Assembly (NCBI RefSeq): GCF_018130165.1
Contig: NZ_JAFCLZ010000007.1
Coordinates: 1 to 64,000, forward strand
Direction: 5' to 3'
Length of the DNA: 64,000 nucleotides
Source: Bradyrhizobium sp. JYMT SZCCT0180
GTDB taxonomy: Bacteria; Pseudomonadota; Alphaproteobacteria; Rhizobiales; Xanthobacteraceae
The position numbers were made by a program, and so were the translations under genes. The notes beneath the pieces are model-generated. The model was given only the letters and a program-made list of their open reading frames with translations. It was not told the DNA's origin and ran no database searches. How positions within the stretch are numbered: position 1 is the first letter of the stretch; each line of letters opens with the position of its first letter. Shown in pieces: positions 8,089 to 16,382 of the stretch.

Positions 8089-9162
8089 TTACCGCGCCAC
8101 CACCTCGACCTCGCCATCAACACCGTTCACCACGTTGAACGGGCGCTCGAACACCTTGCCTTCGTTCTTGGCGATGGCGCGGTATTCGCCTTCGGACAGC
8201 ACGACGCGGGGGAACGCGCCGATCGATTCCTTGATGACGTCGCCGCCCGGCGTGATGACGGACCAGGCGGTGTTGGCGAGCGCCTCGCCGCCCCTGTCGC
8301 TGACCAGCTTCAGTGTGATGACGGCGGCGCGATGGGTAACGATCACGTCGGTCAGCTTGCCGGCCTGCACGCGGATGTCGGAACGGACCACGGAATTGGC
8401 GTCGCCGTAATTGGAGATGATGTAATACGTTCCCTCCGGCAGCAGCGCGACGTCGCCGCCGGCGACGTTGGGCAACAGCGAGGTGCGCTCGGCGCCGTCG
8501 AACTGGCTGCCCTTATAAATCGCGAACGAAATCTGGTTCGGCGGAATCTTGGAGGTGCCGACGCGGCCTTCGATGCGCAGGCCGCCGGCCGGAAGCACGA
8601 AAGACTCGCGATCGGTCTCCGATTTCAGGCTCACCGCCCGCACCGCGCTGACGAGGCCGAGCGCGACATGCACGACATAATTGCCCGGCGGCAGCACGAT
8701 GTTCGGGGTCGCACCGCGGTCCTCGCGGATCAGGCGGAAGGTGCCGTTATCGTCCGGCTTGTCCGCGAATACCCGCCACACCAACCCGCTGTTGATGACC
8801 GGCAAATCCTTGCCGTAGCGCGCCGTCAATGACAGCACGGCCTGGCCGGGCGGCGAGGCGCCCGGCGGCGGCGCCGCCGGCGGGACGGTGGCGATCGACG
8901 GCGGCACCAGGGTCGGCTGCGTCAGCGTCGGCGGCAGGGTTGGAATCGAACCGGGCGGCGCCAGGTTCATCGCAGGGCCGGACGGCGCATCCGGTATAGA
9001 ACCCGGCGGCACCGGCGGCGGGCGATCGGAGAACATCTGGGCCGAAGCGGGGCCAGGTGCCAGCAACACCAAGGCAAGCATTGGGGCAAGCAGAAGCCGC
9101 GGGAAAAGCCGCCATGCGCCCCCGTCCCCGCCGATGCCATTGCCTCGCCAAGCCATGGCCAT
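8089..9162 (-). CDS. Secreted Pro-rich protein of unknown function
   Basis: About 357 aa from the ATG at 9162, chosen because it places a signal peptide (Leu-rich core ending ASAQ) near the N-terminus; the open frame reaches 9276. A Pro-rich linker (PPPVPPGS and similar) leads to two or three beta-sandwich-like repeats with motifs such as LPPGNYVVHV, LPEGTYYII and LSEGEYRAI. These look like carboxypeptidase-regulatory-like modules. Likely periplasmic or envelope-bound. Its last 75 codons are duplicated at 6616-6840. Confidence 0.75.
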   Translation of the reverse strand: MAMAWRGNGIGGDGGAWRLFPRLLLAPMLALVLLAPGPASAQMFSDRPPPVPPGSIPDAPSGPAMNLAPPGSIPTLPPTLTQPTLVPPSIATVPPAAPPPGASPPGQAVLSLTARYGKDLPVINSGLVWRVFADKPDDNGTFRLIREDRGATPNIVLPPGNYVVHVALGLVSAVRAVSLKSETDRESFVLPAGGLRIEGRVGTSKIPPNQISFAIYKGSQFDGAERTSLLPNVAGGDVALLPEGTYYIISNYGDANSVVRSDIRVQAGKLTDVIVTHRAAVITLKLVSDRGGEALANTAWSVITPGGDVIKESIGAFPRVVLSEGEYRAIAKNEGKVFERPFNVVNGVDGEVEVVAR

Positions 9163-9390
9163 GCTTTTCACTGAAAACGCGGCAAATTCAAGCCTGCAGA
9201 GTAGCCCGAAAGAGTAGCCCGAAGCCCCCCTTGGCCTAGGAACCGGCAGTTGATCCCGCGGTCGTGGTCCAGTCATAATCCCCGCCTAGGCCGCTTGGGC
9301 CGGGCATAAACCATGCATCTGGAATTGATTGACGTGATTCTGGCAGGGCCATGCCGCGGCGAATATGCTTGAGCCGCAGGAGAGTTTTTC

Positions 9391-10464
9391 GTGTTGGATA
9401 ACTGGATGGGTCGCGGCCAAAAGGGCTCCGACGGCCGTGACGAGGTAGGGCTCGGCAGTATCCGCCGGCCGGTGATCGGGCTGGCGCTGGGCGGCGGCGC
9501 CGCACGCGGATTCGCCCATATCGGTATCATCAAGACCCTGGTCGCCCACGGTATCCACCCCAATGTCGTGGTGGGAACGTCGATGGGTGCGGTGATCGGC
9601 GGCGGCTACGCCTCCGGAAATCTCGAAAAGGTGGAAGAATGGGCGCGCGGCCTGCAGCCGCGCAATATTTTCGGCTATCTCGATATCCGCCTCAACGGCT
9701 CCGGCCTGATCGGCGGCAGCAGGCTTGCCGCCCAACTCGAGGCGACGATGGGCCAGGGCCTGATCGAGGACCTGCCGGTGAAATTCGCCACTGTTGCGAC
9801 CGAAGTGCGCACCGGCCACGAGATCTGGCTGACCCATGGCCGCATGATCGACGCGATGCAGGCCTCATACGCGCTGCCGGGAATATTCTCGCCGGTCCTG
9901 ATCGGCGACCGCTGGCTGGTCGATGGTGCGCTGGTCAACCCGGTTCCGGTGTCGGCGGCGCGTGCTCTCGGCGCCGAGATCGTCATCGCCGCCAATCTCT
10001 CCAGCGACGTCTTCACCCATTCGACGACGATCTATTCCCACGGCGCCGCGGCGGACCTTAACGTCTCGGTCGCGCCTGAATCAGCACCTGAAGCCGAGCC
10101 CGCAAAGCGCGGCTTCGGCAGGTTTTTCTCGGCCGAGCGCACCATGAAGCGTGAATTCTTCGGCGGCGGCGGACGGCCGGGAATCTCCACCGTCATGGTG
10201 GACGCCTTCAACATCATGCAGGACCGCATCACCCGCGCGCGGCTGGCCGGCGATCCGCCGGATTTGCTGATCTCGCCCCGGGTTGGCAAGATCGGCTTGT
10301 TCGATTTTCACCGCGCCGACGATCTGATCGCCCATGGCGTGCGCGCCGCCGAGCGCGCGATCGATTCCATCCAGGAAGCGATCCACATTCTGGCGCCGCC
10401 AGCGGCCGGTGCCGCCAAGGCCGGCGAAAAGGCCGCCGAAAAGGCCGGACCAGAGAAGGAATAG
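9391..10464 (+). CDS. Patatin-like phospholipase
   Basis: A 357-aa patatin-domain acyl hydrolase. The oxyanion loop GGGAARG, nucleophile Ser64 in GTSMG and catalytic Asp178 in DGA are present, so the Ser-Asp dyad is complete. It has no signal peptide, like RssA-type cytoplasmic patatins. The C-terminal 30 residues are Ala/Lys-rich and low-complexity. Translation starts at a GTG after CAGGAGAG. It is convergent with the CBS-domain gene. Confidence 0.9.
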   Translation: MLDNWMGRGQKGSDGRDEVGLGSIRRPVIGLALGGGAARGFAHIGIIKTLVAHGIHPNVVVGTSMGAVIGGGYASGNLEKVEEWARGLQPRNIFGYLDIRLNGSGLIGGSRLAAQLEATMGQGLIEDLPVKFATVATEVRTGHEIWLTHGRMIDAMQASYALPGIFSPVLIGDRWLVDGALVNPVPVSAARALGAEIVIAANLSSDVFTHSTTIYSHGAAADLNVSVAPESAPEAEPAKRGFGRFFSAERTMKREFFGGGGRPGISTVMVDAFNIMQDRITRARLAGDPPDLLISPRVGKIGLFDFHRADDLIAHGVRAAERAIDSIQEAIHILAPPAAGAAKAGEKAAEKAGPEKE

Positions 10465-10467
10465 TGC

Positions 10468-10896
10468 TCAGGCGGTCTTGATGTAGTCGCGCAGCGCTTC
10501 CTGCTCGGCTTCATACTCGTGGACACGGCGCTTGACGATGTCGCCGATCGAGATCAGGCCGACCACCTTGCCCTCCTCGACGACAGGCAAATGCCTGAAC
10601 TTGCCCAGCGTCATCATTTCCATGATGCCGCTGACCGTGTCCGACTCCCGGCAACTGACAACTTTGCGCGTCATCACGGCGCCGACCGGCTCATCCAGCA
10701 CCTTGGCGCCGCGCTCGCCGAGCACACGGACGATGTCGCGTTCCGACAAGATGCCTTCGAGGCGCCCCTGGTTCATGACCAGCACGGCGCCGATCTTGCG
10801 CTCGCCGAGGAGTTTGACCGCGGCCGAGAGCTTGGCGTCCGGCTCGACGCTCAGGATGTGATGGCCTTTGGAATCGAGAATTGCACGTACCGTCAT
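10468..10896 (-). CDS. CBS-domain-pair protein
   Basis: A 142-aa protein made of two CBS domains (about residues 10-60 and 75-130). Stand-alone CBS pairs bind adenine nucleotides and sense energy state. Motifs LSERDIVRVLGERG and LISIGDIVK are typical. Stops 3 bp from the patatin gene in convergent orientation. Confidence 0.9.
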   Translation of the reverse strand: MTVRAILDSKGHHILSVEPDAKLSAAVKLLGERKIGAVLVMNQGRLEGILSERDIVRVLGERGAKVLDEPVGAVMTRKVVSCRESDTVSGIMEMMTLGKFRHLPVVEEGKVVGLISIGDIVKRRVHEYEAEQEALRDYIKTA

Positions 10897-11088
10897 TGCC
10901 GCCTCCTGAATCGGTGCGCACCCCTTTTGGGGGTTCGACTTGTTCGCGAGTCTTCAATCAAAAGTTTTGCGCCAGTTCCATTCAGGCGCGGTTACGTAGC
11001 ACGGCTGTCTTGCACGGCAGCGGGCTTTGTCTTTGCATCACGACATATGAAGATGATGAATGAAATCGCGGTGCGCCGCAAGCGACGA

Positions 11089-11919
11089 TCAGACGCGGTC
11101 AGCCTCGTCCTGCGATGACGCATCTGCAGCATGCGTTGCCGCCCGTGGCACCGGATCGAACAGCGAAAACAGCATCAGGCCGGCGACAAATCCGCCGATA
11201 TGCGCTTGCCACGCCACACTGCCGCCGTCGGCGCCGATCGAAATCGATCCGACGCCAAAGATGATGTTGACGCCGAACCACACCGCCAGAAATGCCAGCA
11301 CGCGGGTGTCGCGAAAGGCCTGTCCGAGCGACAGCGCCGGCACCCTCGCCGCTTCATCCGCGTCGCCGCGGCTGAACGACAGAAAGCTTCCCTTCACAAA
11401 GGCAAAGCGCATGGCGGCCGCCATGGTGCCGGACACCGACGCCGACGCGCCGATCATCGGCGCGATCGCGTGTTCATGCGTGAGCAGATGCGCGAGCGCC
11501 CCGGCCGCGGCCGTCACGGCCATGAACACGTAAAACCTGACCGCCCCGAACCGCCGCGCCAGCGCGCTGCCGAACGGCAACAGCCACAGCACGTTGAAGC
11601 CGATATGGGTGAGATTGGCGTGCAGCAGCGAATAGGTGACGAAGGTCCAGACCTTGGCGCCCGTGCCGCCGGGAAAATCGATGTTGAGCAGCGTCGAATC
11701 GTAGCGTTTCGGAATGAAACCGAAGACGTCGATGGTCCAGTTCTCGAGTTCCGGCGGCAGCAGCACGCGCAGGTGAATGACCGCGATCAGCGCGACATAG
11801 GCCGTCAGCGCACCCGGCAGGGTCAGGATCGGCTCGCGCGGACCTTCCGGGGCTTCAAGCTGGGTTTCAGGCTGGGATTCCAAGGGGCCAGGGACCTTTA
11901 GAGCGGCTTTGGGGAGCAT
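11089..11919 (-). CDS. Rhomboid-family intramembrane serine protease
   Basis: About 276 aa with six or so membrane helices. The HANLTHIGFNVLWLLPFG helix, the catalytic Ser in GASASVSG and the catalytic His in WQAHIGGF are all present, so it should be active. The ATG at 11919 is preferred; a GTG at 11961 is an alternative. It would cleave single-pass membrane proteins within the bilayer; the substrate is unknown. Confidence 0.9.
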   Translation of the reverse strand: MLPKAALKVPGPLESQPETQLEAPEGPREPILTLPGALTAYVALIAVIHLRVLLPPELENWTIDVFGFIPKRYDSTLLNIDFPGGTGAKVWTFVTYSLLHANLTHIGFNVLWLLPFGSALARRFGAVRFYVFMAVTAAAGALAHLLTHEHAIAPMIGASASVSGTMAAAMRFAFVKGSFLSFSRGDADEAARVPALSLGQAFRDTRVLAFLAVWFGVNIIFGVGSISIGADGGSVAWQAHIGGFVAGLMLFSLFDPVPRAATHAADASSQDEADRV

Positions 11920-11986
11920 TCGGCCCAGATAGGCGGCTTTGCCCGCGCTGTGCAAGTGCACAAACGGCCGTGGTGGACATCATCAC

Positions 11987-12040
11987 TCGTGTCCCGGACG
12001 CGGTGCAGCGTGCAACGCTGCTCCGCAGAGCCGGGACCCA
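11987..12040 (+). repeat. Palindromic repeat, left copy flanking GIY-YIG gene
   Basis: TCGTGTCCCGGACGCGGTGC ... CCGGGACCCA forms an imperfect hairpin. Its reverse complement recurs at 12404-12461, on the other side of the GIY-YIG gene. I recognise this as a common dispersed element of Bradyrhizobium/Rhodopseudomonas genomes. Confidence 0.75.
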
Positions 12041-12099
12041 CAATTTGCGGTATACTATCTGAAACGACGCCCGTCGTAGAACCCTTCTCCAGGTTGCGC

Positions 12100-12393
12100 A
12101 TGGACGCCCCCTTCTTCGTCTACATCCTCGCAAGCAAGCGAAACGGAACGCTGTACGTCGGCGTCACCAATAATCTCGCCCGCCGCGTCGCCGAGCACAA
12201 AGCCAAGCTCGTCCCCGGTTTCACCCGGAAATACGGCGTCGATCTGCTGGTTTATTTCGAGGCGTTCGATTCCGTCCTTGAAGCTCGCGCGAGGGAACAC
12301 GCGATGAAGCGCTGGCGGCGGGCTTGGAAAATCGAGTTGATCGAGAAACTCAATCCGGACTGGCGGGATCTGGCGGACCAGTTGAACTCGTAG
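12100..12393 (+). CDS. GIY-YIG nuclease-superfamily protein
   Basis: A 97-aa single-domain protein with FVYILASKRNGTLYVGVTN (the GIY-YIG strands in YVYIL...LYVGVT form), Arg in NLARRVAEHK and a Glu in the ARAREHAMKRWRR segment. It belongs to the short YhbQ-like branch of unknown cellular role. The ATG at 12100 is chosen because the domain starts there. Inverted copies of one palindromic repeat lie 60 bp upstream and 11 bp downstream. Confidence 0.88.
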   Translation: MDAPFFVYILASKRNGTLYVGVTNNLARRVAEHKAKLVPGFTRKYGVDLLVYFEAFDSVLEARAREHAMKRWRRAWKIELIEKLNPDWRDLADQLNS

Positions 12394-12403
12394 CGGCCGA
12401 GTG

Positions 12404-12461
12404 TGGGTCCCGGCTCTGCAAGTGCACCGCTAAGAAGCGCTGCACTGCGTCCGGGACACGA
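12404..12461 (-). repeat. Palindromic repeat, right copy flanking GIY-YIG gene
   Basis: Inverted relative to 11987-12040: TGGGTCCCGGCTCTGC at the left end and CGTCCGGGACACG at the right. The outer ends match well and the middle is diverged. Confidence 0.75.
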
Positions 12462-12479
12462 GACTGGGTCGCTGTGCCA

Positions 12480-12515
12480 AAAAAGAAAAAGGGAGGATGC
12501 TGAGAACATCCTCCC
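12480..12515 (-). terminator. Rho-independent terminator (minus strand)
   Basis: Stem GGGAGGATG / CATCCTCCC (12491-12515) with a 7-nt loop; read on the minus strand it is followed by TTTTTCTTTTTTGG. No coding gene ends just before it on the minus strand, so it may close an RNA arising to its right. Confidence 0.7.
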
Positions 12516-13129
12516 TCGTCGCCGATCTTTTCGCGCCCCTGGAGCTTGGGGGAACATCCCCACCCCTCCCCGCGCGACGACCAAACTGTTTGACGCCACC
12601 TGTGTACCAACCGAGCCGGCAAGTCGGAGACAAGCCGGCCGCGCCCGATGCGTTCCACTCTACGCGGGCAGCAGCGGGATCGCCAATCTCATAGTTAATT
12701 TAACGTTAACACGGCAATGGGCCGCACTGCTCGCCAACGTACTATGATCTTTAAAGATTTTTGGCCCAACCTTATTGGCAATCGCTCTCAATAAGGCAAT
12801 TCAGGCCGCCTTTTCAGGCTCACCGCATAGCCACTTGGATGCGTAATGCTTGCCAAAGGGACAGCCAGCCGCGGCGGGGCACCAGGAGGCCTACAAGCGC
12901 CCCTGTCCGTCGCTCCGGTCCGGCTTAAGGCACGCCTCGGCTGACGGGGCGGCCAGCTACCGCGTGGCCTCGGATTTGTTTCCTTGGATGCGCGCGACCA
13001 CGTATCGTCTTTTTCCCGTGCCCGATCGCTGCGAAGAAGTCGGGATCAGCATCGTTTGGAAGCTCTTTCCGGATTGTCTGCCGACTGCAGTATCCGAAAG
13101 AGGCATTGTCGTTTGCTCTCATAAGGCAT
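12516..13129. other. No supported gene; possible minus-strand RNA
   Basis: No convincing protein. The minus strand from about 12660 to the terminator at 12491 is GC-rich with several short hairpins, so a structured non-coding transcript is possible. The open frames here are short and unlike any family I know. Confidence 0.3.
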
Positions 13130-13184
13130 GAGCACGTGACTTTTAATCATGGGGTCGAGGGTTCGAGTCCCTCCGCGCTCACCA
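13130..13184 (+). pseudogene. 3' part of a tRNA-Lys(TTT) gene
   Basis: Anticodon arm CGTGA-CTTTTAA-TCATG (anticodon TTT), variable loop, T-arm GAGGGTTCGAGTCCCTC, acceptor strand CGCGCTC, then an encoded CCA. The matching 5' acceptor strand (GAGCGCG) is missing upstream. A tRNA 3' end without its 5' half is the usual scar (att site) of an element that integrates into tRNA genes. Confidence 0.8.
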
Positions 13185-13364
13185 TGAATCCCCACTGCTG
13201 CAACGACTTCTAAATTTGGCAAAGTAGCCAAACTGATTGCATGCAACTATAGATACTAGATAGATTGCAATTAGATTGCAGCGCGTCGATGCTGGTGCGT
13301 TGCTAGCAATCTCCGGTGTCGTCCTACTCCAAGCGCTCGATTCTGAGCTTCAGGAGTGACGAAA

Positions 13365-13520
13365 ATGGATACCAAAGACACCATCGAACACCGCTGCGAA
13401 ACCTGCTTCGGAACAGGCCAAGAAATTGAAGTGAAGCCGATGAAGTTTGGCCAATGGATTGCGCCCCCACCGGCCTGCAAAGCCTGCGACGGCACAGGTC
13501 GAGATGCGAAGATCAGTTAG
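13365..13520 (+). CDS. Small DnaJ-type zinc-finger protein (51 aa)
   Basis: Two CxxCxGTG-like repeats (CETCFGTG and CKACDGTG) about 23 residues apart form a miniature DnaJ-type zinc-binding module. AGGAG precedes the ATG. Role unknown. Confidence 0.7.
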   Translation: MDTKDTIEHRCETCFGTGQEIEVKPMKFGQWIAPPPACKACDGTGRDAKIS

Positions 13521-13700
13521 GGCAGCCCCTTAACGCAGCCTCGCAAACGGGCCAGCGCTTCGGCGCTGGTCTCGGCGTATCGATGAGTCGTATCCTGCTC
13601 GGTGAACCCGGCCCGGATGTCCGCAGCCCTAGCGGTCTAGTTTGAAATTGTTGGCCTGATTGAATGGTCCTGGGCGATCGGCCGCCAAGGGAGATAGTTT

Positions 13701-13865
13701 TTGACTTTTGCTCATGCTGCCGCTGCGGCGGCTGGCCTAGCGCTGTTGGCTATTGCCTTCATTGTTCCCACCTCGGGCCAAGGGCTCTTGAAGGGCGTGC
13801 TCGCTGCCGTAGCGCTCGCTGTCGCTGCAGCCCTACTCTTGGCGGCGGCCCGGCAATTCGGCTGA
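13701..13865 (+). CDS. Small two-helix membrane protein (54 aa)
   Basis: Starts at TTG after AAGGGAG. Two Ala/Leu-rich membrane helices are separated by the polar turn PTSGQG. Unknown family. Its length, start site and hydrophobic pattern support translation. Confidence 0.55.
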   Translation: MTFAHAAAAAAGLALLAIAFIVPTSGQGLLKGVLAAVALAVAAALLLAAARQFG

Positions 13866-13896
13866 ACAAGCACGCCCGCGACGTGAGGCCTCTTCC

Positions 13897-14010
13897 TTAC
13901 GGCGGTGGCACCATCAGAAAGCCGAGCGCTATCACCGCAAGCAACCCGACGATAGCGACGGCGGTAATGGCACCGGCGGTTATTTGGGCTTTCTCGTGCT
14001 TGACGGGCAT
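13897..14010 (-). CDS. Small single-helix membrane protein (37 aa)
   Basis: Short basic N-terminus (MPVKHEK), one membrane helix rich in Ala/Val/Ile, and a PPP tail. A GAGG site lies 6 nt before the ATG. Convergent with the 54-aa membrane peptide at 13701. Confidence 0.55.
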   Translation of the reverse strand: MPVKHEKAQITAGAITAVAIVGLLAVIALGFLMVPPP

Positions 14011-14231
14011 TCAACGCCTCACGTTGGCGGCTGTCATAGGCTTCCTTGCGTCGGCGACGTCGTCAAGCCGCAATCCGTAGCGGCTTTCCTTCGGCGCGCC
14101 TGGACGACCATGGGCATAGGAACCCGGACCTCCCCGCTTCATTAACCCCGCATCACTGGCCGGGGCTTTGTCCGTAGGCGTCGGTGGCTGAGAGACGATC
14201 GCGCTCCCGCCTGCCCATAAGGGAGCGAGTT

Positions 14232-14342
14232 GTGACCAAACTACCCCGTCTCCATTCGTATTCAACCGCAGCACGCATCTGTCTTGGCGTTGCCATTCTC
14301 AGTACCGCGCTGCTCGCCACCGTGCTTACGAGCGCATTGTAA
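14232..14342 (+). CDS. Tiny membrane protein (36 aa), homolog of 20294
   Basis: GTG start after AAGGGAG. A short polar N-terminus is followed by one membrane helix. The helix AARICLGVAILSTALLATV is nearly the same as AARICLTVAILSTALLATV of the minus-strand peptide at 20294-20407. That conservation shows a real gene family. A GCGCTCCCGCCT motif lies 20-31 nt before the start. Confidence 0.7.
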   Translation: MTKLPRLHSYSTAARICLGVAILSTALLATVLTSAL

Positions 14343-14410
14343 GGCAGCCTCAGTTGGCGGCCCTCACGGCGCTCTACTGGCCTGTTGAAAAGTTGTCAAC
14401 GAATTGGCGA

Positions 14411-14460
14411 TGTGAGCTGTTTTGACCAGTATGTCGAATGCCGGACATGCCAAACTGACC
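14411..14460 (+). promoter_or_regulatory. Conserved upstream element, copy 1
   Basis: A 50-bp block (TGTGAGCTGTTTTGACCAGT, then ATGTCGAATGCCGGACATGCC) that recurs at 40555-40604 on the plus strand and 42548-42597 on the minus strand. Copies 1 and 2 both lie about 100 bp before a GCGCTCCCGCCT motif and a small gene. It may be a promoter or operator. Confidence 0.5.
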
Positions 14461-14543
14461 CAATCACAGCCCGGTCATTGGCTCTTATCTGTGATGAGAA
14501 CGCACCGTAGCGCTCCCGCCTTCCTCAGGAATGGAGCAGCGCC

Positions 14544-14741
14544 ATGCAGCGACGCCGTATCCAACACCATGTACCACTAGAGCAGCGCCTAGTCGAAGAA
14601 GCGGAGCGCCTCCGGAAAATGGCGAAAGGCACCCGGCTAGGTATCGAGCGGGAGCGGTTAATCCGCAAAGCCCGGCAGGCCGAAACTGCCGCCCACATGC
14701 AGCAATGGCTTTCGTCCCCCGGCCTACAGCGACCAAAGTAA
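14544..14741 (+). CDS. Small helical protein (65 aa), two-gene cassette
   Basis: Charged helical protein with the family pattern EQRLVEEAERLR ... ERERLIRKARQAETAAHM ... WLSSPGL. A close paralog is at 34858-35061, and both are followed by a gene or pseudogene of the same second family, so the pair is a duplicated cassette. GCGCTCCCGCCTT lies 25-35 nt before the start. Function unknown. Confidence 0.75.
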   Translation: MQRRRIQHHVPLEQRLVEEAERLRKMAKGTRLGIERERLIRKARQAETAAHMQQWLSSPGLQRPK

Positions 14742-14746
14742 TCACC

Positions 14747-14926
14747 ATGACCATCGGGTATTACGCCTACGTCATCGGTGAGGACGGCCATGTTCGGAAC
14801 CGCATTAACGTTGTCTGCGACAACGACGAGGAAGCCAAACGCTGCGCCCAACAACTGCTGGATGGACAGGCCATAGAGCTATGGCAAGAGGCGCGTCGGG
14901 TAGCGACCTTTCAGCCCAAAGACTGA
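14747..14926 (+). CDS. Small conserved protein (59 aa), second gene of cassette
   Basis: Pattern YAYVIGEDGHVRNRI ... DEEAKRCAQQLLDGQAIELWQ. The paralog at 20065-20235 (minus) shares RLVDGHDVELWQG, and a broken copy is at 35080-35190. Five bases separate it from the stop of the first gene. It looks like a small alpha/beta fold; function unknown. Confidence 0.75.
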   Translation: MTIGYYAYVIGEDGHVRNRINVVCDNDEEAKRCAQQLLDGQAIELWQEARRVATFQPKD

Positions 14927-14933
14927 AACCGCA

Positions 14934-15143
14934 TCAGTTGCCGAGTTGCCCGGCATAAATCCGGATGCGCCCCGGCGTGGTCATGCGCAGCCTGCCCTCA
15001 AGATCGACCATGTAGCCGAGTGCAATCAACCGCGCGCTATGTGCGGCGGGGATTGCGGGCGCACAGCGATTTATCGGCGTTTTGCCGACCGCAAGCAGGG
15101 AGTCGAACTCATCGGGGTTGAGCAATTTCGGTTCTGGGGCCAT
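14934..15143 (-). CDS. Small conserved protein (69 aa)
   Basis: Paralog of the protein at 432-599 (ARLIALGYMVDLEGRLRMTTPGR). Ends convergently 8 bp from the cassette gene at 14747. Function unknown. Confidence 0.65.
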   Translation of the reverse strand: MAPEPKLLNPDEFDSLLAVGKTPINRCAPAIPAAHSARLIALGYMVDLEGRLRMTTPGRIRIYAGQLGN

Positions 15144-15206
15144 GGCATAAATATGGCCCCCTTCGACGATCCCGGATGTTCAATTTTGCTCAGACCGGAG
15201 AATAAA

Positions 15207-15226
15207 GGCCGCCTCAGTCGGCGGCC
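15207..15226 (-). terminator. Terminator overlapping a stop codon (minus strand)
   Basis: Stem GGCCGCC/GGCGGCC with the loop GACTGA on the minus strand and TTTATT after it. The stop codon of the gene at 15214 lies in the loop. The same hairpin type recurs at 15504 and 41116. Confidence 0.65.
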
Positions 15227-15453
15227 GGGTTCTTGTATGAGGGTTTGGAATACACGGGCACGGTGCCAATTTCGCGCCCTGCATCGTTGATGACAGCGAT
15301 CCGGCGCTCAGGATCGTCTGCAGGCTTGTCGAGTGAAACGCCTATGGCAAGGACCGACGCCTTGTTGATTGCGTCGGTATCGTCATCGCAAACAAACCCC
15401 GATGCATCAAAAAGCCGGTGGCCGTCCTCGACGTCAAAAAAGTACCGGGGCAT
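15214..15453 (-). CDS. DUF6894-like small protein (79 aa)
   Basis: Begins MPRYFFDVEDGHRLFDASG, the hallmark of a small rhizobial family (DUF6894 type), followed by Asp-rich and Ala-rich segments. A GGAGG site lies 6 nt before the ATG. Relatives in the window: 28425-28664, 28671-28880 and, more distantly, 34460-34675. Function unknown. Confidence 0.75.
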   Translation of the reverse strand: MPRYFFDVEDGHRLFDASGFVCDDDTDAINKASVLAIGVSLDKPADDPERRIAVINDAGREIGTVPVYSKPSYKNPAAD

Positions 15454-15503
15454 GGCAACCTCCAGATCACCAAGCTCCTGTACATAGCATTGTTCCGATA
15501 TCA

Positions 15504-15523
15504 GGCCGCCTCAGTTGGCGGCC
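15504..15523 (+). terminator. Rho-independent terminator
   Basis: GGCCGCC-TCAGTT-GGCGGCC followed by TCTTTCATT on the plus strand. No intact plus-strand gene ends immediately upstream. Confidence 0.55.
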
Positions 15524-15603
15524 TCTTTCATTGTGGCGACCGCGCCTGCGGACCTCAATCCGTAGCGGCTTCCCAAAGGCGCACCGCCGCGCTTCAATGG
15601 GGC

Positions 15604-16045
15604 ATGCACGCCCTCACCCGCCGCCCGCACCCCGAACGCTCCGACACCTGGCACGTCTACTACGGTGACGTGCAGGTCGGCACGATCGCAGTCCAATCGG
15701 GCTTGCCGACGCACGCTAGGCAATGGCGCTGGGATTGCGGCTTCTATCCGCTGTCACACCGCGGACGGTCTCGCTCGGGCTACGCTGCGACTTTCGATCA
15801 GGCGCGGGCCGGCTTCGAAGCCGCCTAGAAGGACTACCTCCCGCACGGTACAGAAGCTGACCTCACCTGAGCACCGCCGCCAGCGAGCCTTCACGGCTTG
15901 GAAATACGCCATGCATGCCGCTGGCCTCCCGCTGCCGACACAATCAACCAGTGGACGGGCGCGCTGTTTCTGTGGCGCCACGATCGATATGGCGGTAATC
16001 GACCGTCACGTTCAGGATGCACATATGGATTCGCAGCACGCATGA
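15604..16045 (+). pseudogene. Broken conserved gene (CGFYP / CFCG family)
   Basis: The first part reads HPERSDTWHVYYGDVQVGTI ... CGFYPLSHRG ... ATFDQARAGFEAA and ends at TAG (15826-15828), where the family has Trp. Codons continue as KDYLPHGTEADLT in the same frame, then a frameshift leads to RQRAFTAWKYAMHAAGLPLP and the CFCG motif, up to 16045. Full-length relatives, as I remember them, are about 145 aa. A remnant of its end is at 39094-39205 (minus) and another scrap at 42500-42540. Confidence 0.75.
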
Positions 16046-16303
16046 AGTTCAGCACTGACCGCCCCTATTCCGATCCTGAAAAGGCCGCGCGCAAGCTGCT
16101 GGATATCGCCAATGCGACCGAGCCGTTAGACGGAAAGATTTACATCGAGAAGATAAACGCGCCGATGCTGTACCTGGAACGCGCCACTCCGGCCGAATAC
16201 AAAAGCCGGGCTTGATTTGGCAATTTCGCGTGGTTGGCTGTTGCTGCACGAGTCGGGAACGTTCGTGAAGTTCACCCCAGCCGGTGCCGACCTGTTCGGC
16301 TAG
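16042..16303 (+). pseudogene. Frameshifted small gene (KFTPAG family)
   Basis: Begins MKFSTDRPYSDPEKAARKLL and runs in frame to 16215. An extra A in an AAAA run near 16200 shifts the frame; the next frame continues GLDLAISRGWLLLHESGTFV and KFTPAGADLF to a TAG at 16301-16303. Scraps of the same C-terminus lie at 19099-19170 and 19378-19413, and a remnant of the N-terminal half at 39195-39310. The length fits one +1 insertion. Confidence 0.75.
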
Positions 16304-16382
16304 GAACCATTTCATCCTGTCGCGATTGATTGGGCGGCCGGGATAACGCCTGGTGGGCCGCGCCTTGCCACGGAAGGCTGTT

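Noticed and set aside
8068..8832. Plus-strand 254-codon frame opposite the secreted-protein gene
   Set aside because: Arg/Gly/His/Asp-rich antisense shadow; the minus strand has a signal peptide and repeated domains.
12516..12660. tmRNA, SRP RNA or 6S RNA on the minus strand before the terminator at 12491
   Set aside because: I could not match the conserved cores of any of these RNAs, so it is left as an unassigned region.
13046..13246. Minus-strand open frame containing GERGGTRTLDPMIKSHVL
   Set aside because: It is antisense to the tRNA-Lys fragment; this peptide is a familiar artefact of translating tRNA genes backwards.
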